Assembly: GCA_038503065.1 (NCBI GenBank)
Contig: JBCAMK010000001.1
Coordinates: forward strand, 1,612,001 to 1,676,000
From: Paragyromitra xinjiangensis
Taxonomy: Eukaryota > Ascomycota > Pezizomycetes > Pezizales > Discinaceae
DNA length: 64,000 nucleotides
Direction of reading: 5' to 3'
Each line of letters begins with the position of its first letter. Position 1 is the stretch's first letter. Position numbers and translations under genes: made by a program. Shown here piece after piece: positions 56,417-64,000 of the stretch. The notes beneath the pieces are model-generated. The model saw nothing but the letters and a program-made list of their open reading frames with translations, ran no database searches and was not told where the DNA came from.

Positions 56417-58899
56417 TCGCAATCAGCCACGCCATAACACTTCATATGTCGGCTTCCGAAGCCACAGCCGTACGCGTCCAGGTCTGACAGGCCTTTGGAA
56501 CACTCTCCCCCGCCCAACCATCGACCAAGGATCAGCCAGCCGGCCGATCCAAATCGAAGGAGCTACGGAGATTCCACGGTTGACCATAAACGACTCCCCA
56601 CGTCAGGTGGAGGTCATGCACGCAATCCAAGCAGCATTCGAGTTCATAGTCGAAAGACAAGACCAAGCAGCAGTAGGCTTTAGTGTAGGAGTGGAGGCTC
56701 TTAGCGAAGAGAATCAAGCGCTCTACATTCAGTTAGCCGAGGTTCAGAGGAACATCGAGCAGGGCTACCAATACGCCGATGGCGAGTTAACCGAGATGCT
56801 TGGACGTGTCCAAGGTCTTGAGGTAGCGGCTCGAGGCGATCGATGAGATGGAAATCCGAAACATCCAACGTCTGCAAGCGTTGCCACCCATTTTGAACAA
56901 CGTGACCAGGAACACCGTAGAGTCACCGAGCAGGTCAAGCACGGGCTGGATGCAGAGATTGCTCATACCCGCGAAAAGTGGACGAATACCTCACTACTAC
57001 CCTCGTCGACGTCATTGACAGCAGAATCAGTGAAGGCTCAACGTGCTCGCTCACAACGGACGACTCCCACCCGGCGGAAGCAGCAGACGTCTCGCGAGCT
57101 GAGAAAGGAAAGGATCGGGAACCCCAAACTACCGCAGGTCCATCGGGACCGAGGAACGGAGGACGAGGACCACCGAGATCCCCATGGGTTCCCATTGCAC
57201 CAGCAAGTTCTCACAGTTCGCAAGACGGAGGAGATGTTGTGGTAGGACTAAGTCCAGCCGAACAAGCAGCCATGCTAGCCAGAATGCGTGAGGATAGAAG
57301 ACGCTTAGCCGCCGGAAAACTAGCCTGGGAAGAAAACCAGAGGCGGCGTAGTATAAGCCAAACCCCTGCCCCCAATCACCAACCTCCACCTCCCCCAGTG
57401 GACCCGCAAGGCCCAGCGGTCCACAACCACTATTACGCAGCCGCTCCTAGTGGCGCCAGACATCACAAAATCCCTATCAGCGAACCAGAAAAGTTCACCG
57501 CTGCCACCAACCAGGACCTGAAAACCTGGATTCGAAGCCTCGAAGTTTACTTCAAGGTAAACAGCTTTATGTGGACCTCAGATGAGTATAAAATCCACTA
57601 TGCAGCAGGGCGTTGCGATGGACCCAAGGTTAGACCCTACGTCATCATGTATACTAACAAGATGGATGGAGCGGAAGGATACGCCCGTATCCCCGCATAT
57701 TCGTACTGGGTGAACTTCGTCGAAAAGATGACCGAAATTTTCGGATCCCCGGACGAACAACGTGACGCAGTCCATGCTATGGACAAGGTCACCTACACCA
57801 CCATCGAAGACTACCTACTGAAGATGAGTAGTCTTAACCTTAAGGTCAGGATGACAGGAATTTTGTGGAGGATGAAGGTGGAATCGAAGGTCCCTGTGAA
57901 GATCCGAGAGGATGCTTGCCTTTGGTAAGATCTATGACGATGAGCAGTGGATAGAGCAGTTGCGGGAGGTTGGAAGGGCAAGAGAAGAGTTTGATTACCA
58001 TGTCAAACTAGAGAACCGTGGACTCCCGGCCACAGACAGCCGAGGGAAAGCGGAGGAAAAGAAAAAAGGAAAGTCGTAGGGAGAAGGGTTTCAATAGCCG
58101 CTTTAAGAAGGAGTCCACTGGCAGTGCTGGACCATCTAGGACAAGCCAGGAGGAAAAACCCACTAACACTCAGGGAAGCCCACCGGATTGGAAGAAGCTC
58201 CACTACGGTGTCCCTGAGATCTAATCAGAAAAGGCGAAAAGCAAAGCCTGCACCCGCTGCGGGACGCACCGAGTGCCACTGGAAGACTTGCGACATGAAG
58301 GAACCGAGAACAGTCTCGGCAGCTGAATTGACTCGCAAACGAAAGTGGGTCAAACCCAACGAGGAGGCCACCACAGCCTTAGAAAAGCGGATGAAGTTAG
58401 TGCCCAAGACGAGGACCGCGACAGTGTCTTGCGCCGAGAGGACCGTGAGCGAGTCTCTGTTCCAAAAGGACAGAGCTCCAAAACCCCTATTAACTTGTAC
58501 ACCAACATGGACTCCGACGAAGAAATGTCGGGGGATTTTCCTTAAGTCGACTACCTGTTCAGGAAGTAGCAGACGTTAACCAAACATTCGAAAGCCTGAA
58601 AATCGAAGATAGAATTGTCTCTGTCCTGGAGACCGAAAAACCCAAAAACAATTTAAAGCGCAAAACGGCGGACTCCTCGGAAACCTCCAACAAAAAGAAG
58701 TGTGTCGAACCCACAGTGTTCGTCAGGCCGCGTGGCCAGGTTTTCCTAGTGTTGAATGGCCGGAAGGTAGTGGCCAATGTTTTGCTGGATTCTGGAAGTA
58801 ATGTATTTCTCATGTCTCCTTTGTTTGTTGAAAAATGGTCGGTCCCACAGGTGAAAAGAGACGTCCCGGTTGCAGTGAAGAACTTCGCAGGCGGAGTTG
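56417..58899 (+). pseudogene. Ty3/gypsy gag and start of protease, degenerate
   Basis: Coding runs are broken by frameshifts. At 56580-56846 an N-terminal coiled-coil part of Gag is open (QAAFEFIVERQDQAAVGF). At 56978-57928, in another frame, the capsid is open (ISEPEKFTAATNQDLKTWIRSLEVYFK, IHYAAGRCDG, FGSPDEQRDAVHAMDKV). Near 57911 it shifts again into MLAFGKIYDDEQWIEQLREVGRAREEFDYHVKL, split here by my note into MLAFGKIYDD and what follows. At about 58250-58290 the remains of a zinc knuckle (CTRCG in one frame, CHWKTC in another) are separated by a frameshift. From about 58580 the frame leads into a retropepsin with the active-site triplet in VLLDSGSNVFLMSP. It stops at 58899 where the 1.67-kb DNA element is inserted. 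No functional product is expected. Confidence 0.8.
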
Positions 58900-60565
58900 C
58901 ATCAGCAAAAAAAAAATTGCGCCCAATAGGTACATATTCCGCCCGACCGCCTGCCACACCCGGGCGCCACTTACTGCCTGCTGCGATTTCCCCGGGCGGC
59001 ACTTGCTGCCTGCAGCGCTTCCGGGCGACCTCCCACCATCCGGCAGCGCTGGGCGGCAGGCGAGTCTTGCAAATTTTCGATCGAATTTTTCTAAGTCGCG
59101 AGAACTCGGGACTTAGCAGAATTCACTTCACCCGCCTCCCTGCACTTGCGACTTTCAAAACTCTGGAGGTCGCTTAGTCATCACTTTGTAGTCGCCAAGT
59201 CGTCGCCAAGTCGTCGCCAAAGCAACGCCTGAGTAAGACACCAATCTCCACCTCCTATTCCTTCCCGTCCTTCCTACTATTGCTTCCCCCTATTCCCTCC
59301 CACCCATTCTCAACCTCGCTGTACCATGGACTTTGCTGACATCGTGACTTTTAGGCTCGGCACAAGCTCTGCTCGCAAAGTAACTCCGGCGTGCGTCTCG
59401 CTTCCGTTTATATGATTCCCGCTGATATGCCTCCTAGACTCGCTTTGATCCGCTGCTTCAGCCTTCCTCCGCCTCCGCCGGCTGCTTGCTTCCGCCAGCG
59501 AGGCTCAGCAAGCAGCTCAATTCGCTGCCCGAGCCTTCTGCTGCCTCTGCCATATGGTCGATCCGCTGCCTGAGCCTTCCGCTGCCTGAGCCTTCTTGAG
59601 CTTCCGCCGCCTCCCTGAGGTCGTCGATCCGCTGCCCGAGCCTTCCTCCGCTCCGCCATATGATCGATTCGCTGCCTGAGCTTCCGCCGCCTCCGCCACA
59701 TGGTCGATCCGCCGCCTGAGCTTCCGCCGCCTCACTCCGCTTCCGCCATATGGTCAATTCGCTTCCTGAGCCTGAGCCTGAGCCTGCGCCAATAGGTCTA
59801 TTCGCTGCCTGAGCTTCCTGCGCCTGCGCCAATTGGTCGATTCGCTGCCTGAGCTTCTGCTGCCTGAGCCTGAGCCTGCGCCTGCGCCAATAGGTCAATT
59901 CGCTTACTGAGCTTCCTGAGCCTGCGGCAATAGGTCGATTCGCTGCCTGAGCCTTCTGCTGCCTGAGCCTGAGCCTGCGCCTGCGCCAATAGCGTCGATT
60001 CGCTGCCTGAGCTTCTGCTGCCTGAGCCCGAGCCTGCGCACTGCGCCAATTGGTCGATTCGCTGCCTGAGCTTCCTGCGCCTGCGCCAATAGGTCGATTC
60101 GCTGCCCGAGCTTCCGCTGCCTGCGCCAATAGGTCAATTGCCGCCTGCCTCTGGCAGGTCGTCGACTTGCTGCTGCAGCTTCCACAGAAGCTAGTTTAGC
60201 TGCGCCCTCGATATTTGTACATAGATATATAGATAGATACATAGAATAAAGCAATTGTCAATGATATTGGTTCCATACAAGTGATTCCCGAATATTCCGG
60301 GCCCTACAAGCATACTGTGCAAATCCATTCTACAGGGCGAACTGCTGCCAAAATTCTGCGGCAGCGAGGGACCACCCACGCCCAGAAGCAGCCCACTATA
60401 CCACTTGCTACAGGAGGAAACGACCTCCTCCAGGCGGTCAAAGGTCTAGAAACCATGCCTCCAGGGCGCGCCGAGATGCTGCAGCTACCTAACAGAAGGG
60501 TAACATTCCGCCCGACCGCCCCGACCTCCAGGCGGCCGGGGCGGCTTTATCAATTTTTGCTGATG
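58900..60565. mobile_element. Non-autonomous DNA element of 1.67 kb, inserted in the gypsy protease
   Basis: The ends read inward as CATCAGCAAAAAAAAAA (left) and CATCAGCAAAAATTG (right), flanked by TG at 58898-58899 and 60566-60567. Both terminal regions match those of the 9-kb element but in swapped order, so it sits in the opposite orientation. It has no transposase. From left to right are a GC-rich arm of GGGCGGC/GCCTGC inverted repeats, a 12-base repeat of GTCGCCAA near 59190-59220, a pyrimidine-rich stretch, a degenerate tandem array (59440-60150), an AT-rich segment with a GAATAAAG signal near 60243, and the right arm. Removing it and one TG restores the protease frame. Confidence 0.85.
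59440..60150. repeat. Degenerate tandem array in the 1.67-kb element
   Basis: The units are about 45-60 bases built from the words CTGCCTGAGC, CCTGAGCCTG, GCGCCAATAGGTC and GATTCGCTG, repeated at least ten times with variation. On the minus strand one frame is free of stops from 60129 to 59458 and would read as low-complexity AQAAEAQAANRPIGAG-type sequence. I treat that as a by-product of repeat composition rather than a gene. Confidence 0.8.
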
Positions 60566-61434
60566 TGTGGCAGGCGCGGGACAAGCCTTTACTAATAGTA
60601 TTACCATGATTATGGGCAATAATCATACAAGCACGATAGCGTGTGAGATTGGACCTGTCGAGGCTGGGTTAGACATAATAGTGCCAGGGGGTTGGTGGTT
60701 GACGGATCATCGGTTGAGCAACCCTTACGACCACGCAAACTGGAAGTTCGAATCTCGCAGTTCTTTGTGGAGTCTTTCGGATGACGGCTCCTCTTAATGA
60801 GTTCGATCATATCGAGTATGACGAATGAGCAGGCTGGATGAAAATGCAAAGATAATCGGAATGGTAACCGCGGTCGAAGAAGAATTAGAGTTACTCAAGC
60901 AGCTCCCTCCTCTACCACCGATTTGTGGATCTTTTTGGTGCACTCCAAAGCCTCTACGAAGAGCCATTTGATCGTGCGATCGACCTCGAACCGGGACAAC
61001 CGCCGTGGGGTCCAATATATGGCTTTCGGAGAAGGAACTCGAGGTTCTCCGTAAGTACTTGGACAAAATGGTGGCGAAGGAAAATCAGACCCAGCAAGTC
61101 ACCTGCAGGATCTCCCATATTGTTCGCGCCGAAGCAAACGAGGCTACGACATGCGTAGACTACCGTGGCAGAATAAGGAATAGCCGATGAAGAACCGGTA
61201 CCCCCTGCCGCTAATGTCCGAGCTTCGTGATAGGGTGAACGGGGCGAAAGTCTTCACCAAACTGGACCTCAAGGACGGTTTTCACCTGATCAGGATTAAA
61301 GAAGGAGACGAGTGGAAAACTGCATTCCGCACTCGTTATGGCCACTTTGAGTACACCGTTATGCCTTTCGGGTTGGCTAACGCGCCAGCTTCCTTCCAAG
61401 ATATGATGCAACAGGTTCTCCGTGAATTCTTGGA
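60566..61434 (+). pseudogene. Ty3/gypsy protease end, linker and start of reverse transcriptase, degenerate
   Basis: It continues the protease in frame from GTG at 60567 (AGQAFTNSITMIMGNN, GLDIIVPGGWW). The linker to reverse transcriptase has frameshifts near 61020 (FGPIYG-type text changing frame into LSEKELEVLRKYLDKMV) and near 61180. From 61187 the polymerase palm is open: [31 protein letters not shown], and [20 protein letters not shown], with the first catalytic aspartate in LDLKDGFH. It breaks at 61434 at the inserted 2.31-kb element. The frameshifts show the polyprotein was already dead or has since decayed. Confidence 0.85.
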
Positions 61435-63748
61435 CATCAGTAAAAATAATTAACGCCTCCAGGAGCATGGGCATGTCTCCCGGGGAGGCAATCTCCTCCA
61501 GGTGCTCCGTGCGCTCCCAGGGCGCCTGGAGGCACGAGCGCCCGACCTGCATCTCCTGGAGGATATGGCTTCTTCCGAGATATGCTGTATACTCCATGAG
61601 CCAAAGGCACGATGCTGAGCCTCCATCCCACTCCTGGACCTCAACACCACTGCAAGAGACTCCCTGAATCGCAGACTATTGGATCTCGCTTAGGGACTTA
61701 GAAGAATTTCTTTCAACTCCCCGTTGCTGCCCCAACCCACCCACGCCGCCCCTATTCACCCACCCCTTTTAACCCCCTGAGCAATGCCCATACCTCCTCC
61801 TCTCCTACATCTCCACCATAGACGCGTCGTTTTGTACAGTAGCTAACTCTTGATAGGCCCCGTCACTCCCCTTGCTGAATCCACGGCTAAATCAACTGCT
61901 CGCCTGCCTCCAAATCCCGTGCTTTCCAGCTTCCAAATCGACTGCTTGCTTGCCTCCGAATTGACTCCTGAATAGACTCCGAATCGGCTGTTTCTAAACC
62001 TCCGAATCCTGCTGAATTGACTGCTGAATTGACTCCCGAATTGACTCCGAATCTACTGCTGAATAGGCTGCTGAATAGACTCCTGAATAGACTCCGAATC
62101 GGCTGTTTCCGAGCCTCTGAATCCACTGCTGAATCCACTGCTGAATTGACTCCTGAATAGACTCCGAATCGGCTGTTTCTAAGCCTCTGAATCCTGCTGA
62201 ATTGACTGCTGAATTGACTCCGAATACTGCCGAATTGACTGCTGAATTGACTCCTGAATAGACTCCGAATCGGCTGTTTCTAAGCCTCCAAATCCACTGC
62301 CGAATAGACTCCTGAATTGACTCCGAATCGGCTGTTTCTGAGCCTCCGAATCCTGCCGAATTGACTGCCAAATTGACTCCTGAATAGACTCCGAATCGGC
62401 TGTTTCCGAGCCTCTGAATCCACTGCTGAATCCACTGCTGAATTGACTCCTGAATAGCCTCCGAATCGGCTGTTTCCAAGCCTCTGAATCCCATGCTTTC
62501 CTGCCTCCGAATAGGCTGTTTCCGAGCCTCTGAATCCACTGCTGAATTGACTCCTGAATTGACTCCGAATCGGGTGTTTCTGAGCCCCCGAATCCACTGC
62601 TGAATTGACTCCTGAATAGGCTCCGAATTGACTCCCGAATAGACTCCGAATTGACTCCCGAATAGACTCTGGAATTGACTGCTGAATTGACTGCCGAATA
62701 GACTCCTGAATCGACTCCGAATCGGCTGTTTCTGAGCCTCCGAATCCTGCTGAATTGACTGCTGAATAGACTCCTGAATCGGCTGTTTCTGAGCCTCCGA
62801 ATCCACTGCTGAATAGACTCCTGAATAGACTCCGAATTGACTGCTGAATTGACTGCTGAATAGACTCCTGAATAGACTCCGAATCGGCTGTTTCTGAGCC
62901 TCCGAATCCACTGCCGAATAGACTCCTGAATAGACTCCGAATCGGCTGTTTCTAAGCCTCCAAATCCACTGCCGAATAGACTCCTGAATTGACTCCGAAT
63001 CGGCTGTTTCTGAGCCTCCGAATCCTGCCGAATTGACTGCCAAATTGACTCCTGAATAGACTCCGAATCGGCTGTTTCTGAGCCTCCGAATCCTGCTGAA
63101 TTGACTGCTGAATTGACTCCTGAATAGACTCCGAATCGGCTGTTTCTAAGCCTCTGAATCCTGCTGAATTGACTGCTGAATTGACTCCGAATACTGCCGA
63201 ATTGACTGCTGAATTGACTCCTGAATAGACTCCGAATCGGCTGTTTCTAAGCCTCTGAATCCCGTGCTTTCCTGCCTCCGAATCGGCTGTTTCTGAGCCT
63301 CCGAATCCACGGCTGAATTGGCTGTTTGCCTGCCTCCGAATCGACTCCACGGCAAGCTCAGCAGCAGGCTCGGAATAGGAGGAGTAGGATGCAGTAGGGC
63401 AGGCAGGAGGATGCGGGGGCTCGTTCGATGTATAGAGATCCTTTAGATAGTCAATAATAATATTCACAATATTCTCCAAAACTTGAGTGACAGCGTGACA
63501 TCAGTGAATTGAGAAGGGTGACAGGTGTAACTTATGCTTCTCCACAGCTCTCCATGGCACGCTGGGAGCGCCTATATCGATCTCCTAGAGTCTCCTGGAG
63601 TGCCTGCTGCTCCTCCGTGTGCCTCCCTAAGGAGGTTGGTCGCGAATCGCTCCTCCAGGTAGGCACATATTCTCCACGGGTCTCCCAAGCCTCCTGGCGA
63701 TCCCGAGCCTCCTGGAGCTCAGGGAGAAAATAATTCATTTTGCTGATG
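61435..63748. mobile_element. Non-autonomous DNA element of 2.31 kb, inserted in the gypsy reverse transcriptase
   Basis: The ends read inward as CATCAGTAAAAATAATT (left) and CATCAGCAAAATGAATT (right), flanked by GA at 61433-61434 and 63749-63750. Removing it and one GA joins the reverse transcriptase in frame just before its YIDDIL catalytic motif. It has no transposase. The arms are rich in CTCCTGGAGG/CCTCCAGG inverted repeats (61450-61570 and 63580-63725), then a C/T-rich stretch, a long tandem array (about 61960-63360) and an AT-rich segment near 63430-63475. The overall plan is that of the 1.67-kb element, but the ends differ after the first 12 bases, so it is a separate family. Confidence 0.85.
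61960..63360. repeat. Minisatellite-like tandem array in the 2.31-kb element
   Basis: About 1.4 kb is made of short words repeated with variation: CTGAATTGACT, CCTGAATAGACT, CCGAATCGGCTGTTTC and TGAGCCTCCGAATC. They combine into higher-order units of roughly 50-110 bases; for example the passage near 62260-62400 is nearly repeated near 62920-63070. A minus-strand frame stays open from 63043 to 61994 with low-complexity codons, probably because the array lacks stops in that frame. Confidence 0.88.
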
Positions 63749-64000
63749 GACCAGGGTGTCGTTGTTTACATCGATGATATCCTCATTTACTCTAGCTCCC
63801 AGGAGGAACATGAGGTCCTGGTAACCAAAGTCTTGCAGCGGTTGCAAGATGAGGGACTAGCCGTAGCCATAAACAAGAGTATCTTTCATACCAAGGAAGT
63901 TGAATTCTTGGGCTACATTATCTCAGACAAAGGTGTGGCCATGTCGTTGGCAAAGGTTGAATCAATCCTATCGTGGGAAACCCCGAAGAGCGTTCGCGAC
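63749..64000 (+). pseudogene. Ty3/gypsy reverse transcriptase, continuation, cut by the window edge
   Basis: Directly after the GA duplication the frame gives QGVVVYIDDILIYS, the catalytic Y-x-D-D motif of reverse transcriptase, then VLQRLQDEGLAVAINKS, FHTKEVEFLGYIISDKGV and VESILSWETPKSVRD, the usual palm/thumb region of Ty3/gypsy. It is open to the last base. RNase H, integrase and the 3' LTR should lie to the right of the window. Confidence 0.92.

Noticed and set aside
59458..60129. Protein gene in the minus strand of the 1.67-kb element
   Set aside because: The frame is made only of the tandem-array words and has no normal start context; considered a by-product of repeat composition.
47341..60565. 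A 13.2-kb element bounded by the 85-base inverted repeats at 47341-47430 and 60476-60565
   Set aside because: The flanking bases do not form a duplication for that pair, whereas the pairs 47341/56416 and 58900/60565 do (TC and TG). Removal of 58900-60565 alone restores the gypsy protease frame, so the long inverted repeat comes from two related elements in opposite orientation.
61435..63748. CRISPR array or satellite centromere
   Set aside because: The repeats are degenerate, contiguous without unique spacers, and enclosed by transposon ends with a 2-base duplication, and the genome is eukaryotic.

Overview
This window looks like nuclear DNA of a filamentous ascomycete fungus, probably Pezizomycotina. 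Genes have short GT-AG introns (about 40-140 bases) with CTAAC/CTGAC-type branch sites. The gene set fits: an Lst4/FNIP-like protein, a CAAX Rho GTPase, an F-box/ankyrin protein, pectin-degrading enzymes and small secreted cysteine-rich proteins. The retroelements and the Plavaka-type DNA transposon are fungal types. Long gene-poor intervals and heavy transposon load suggest a large, repeat-rich genome such as those of Pezizomycetes; this placement is inference.

Layout. Bases 1-6.35 kb hold a long pyrimidine-rich leader/promoter and an intronless 1119-aa FNIP/Lst4-like gene. From 6.35 to 14.6 kb the DNA is gene-poor and contains one solo LTR with a perfect 5-base target duplication. At 14.6-15.4 kb lies a Rho1-like GTPase gene whose first exon appears to be two codons long. 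At 16.6-20.3 kb is a two-exon gene for a 1224-aa coiled-coil protein with freshly expanded 21-base heptad repeats, followed by an unrecognised 230-aa gene on the minus strand (21.2-21.9 kb) and a conserved-looking 305-aa fungal protein (25.3-26.2 kb). From 26 to 33.7 kb nothing is supportable. From 33.7 to 44.9 kb four of five genes encode secreted or surface products: an 8-cysteine mini-protein, a GPI-anchor-like cysteine-rich protein, a PL1 pectate lyase and a CE8 pectin methylesterase. The last two are divergently transcribed and act in consecutive steps of pectin breakdown. The fifth is an F-box/ankyrin gene.

From 45.0 kb to the right edge everything is mobile DNA. A truncated Ty1/copia element (LTR, half-tRNA primer site, gag) is followed by a degenerate Ty3/gypsy element that runs off the window. 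Three DNA elements with matching CATCAG ends sit inside the gypsy element, each flanked by a 2-base duplication (TC, TG, GA): a 9.08-kb element at 47341-56416, a 1.67-kb element at 58900-60565 and a 2.31-kb element at 61435-63748. Taking out the second and third restores the gypsy protease and reverse transcriptase reading frames exactly. The 9-kb element carries a Plavaka-type (CACTA superfamily) transposase, a six-exon gene resembling fungal DUF6532 proteins and a third unrecognised gene. It is also studded with about 20-base palindromes of the type GCCGAC...GTCGGC, four of them inside introns. The two smaller elements are non-autonomous and carry long degenerate tandem arrays. This nested system is the most unusual part of the window.
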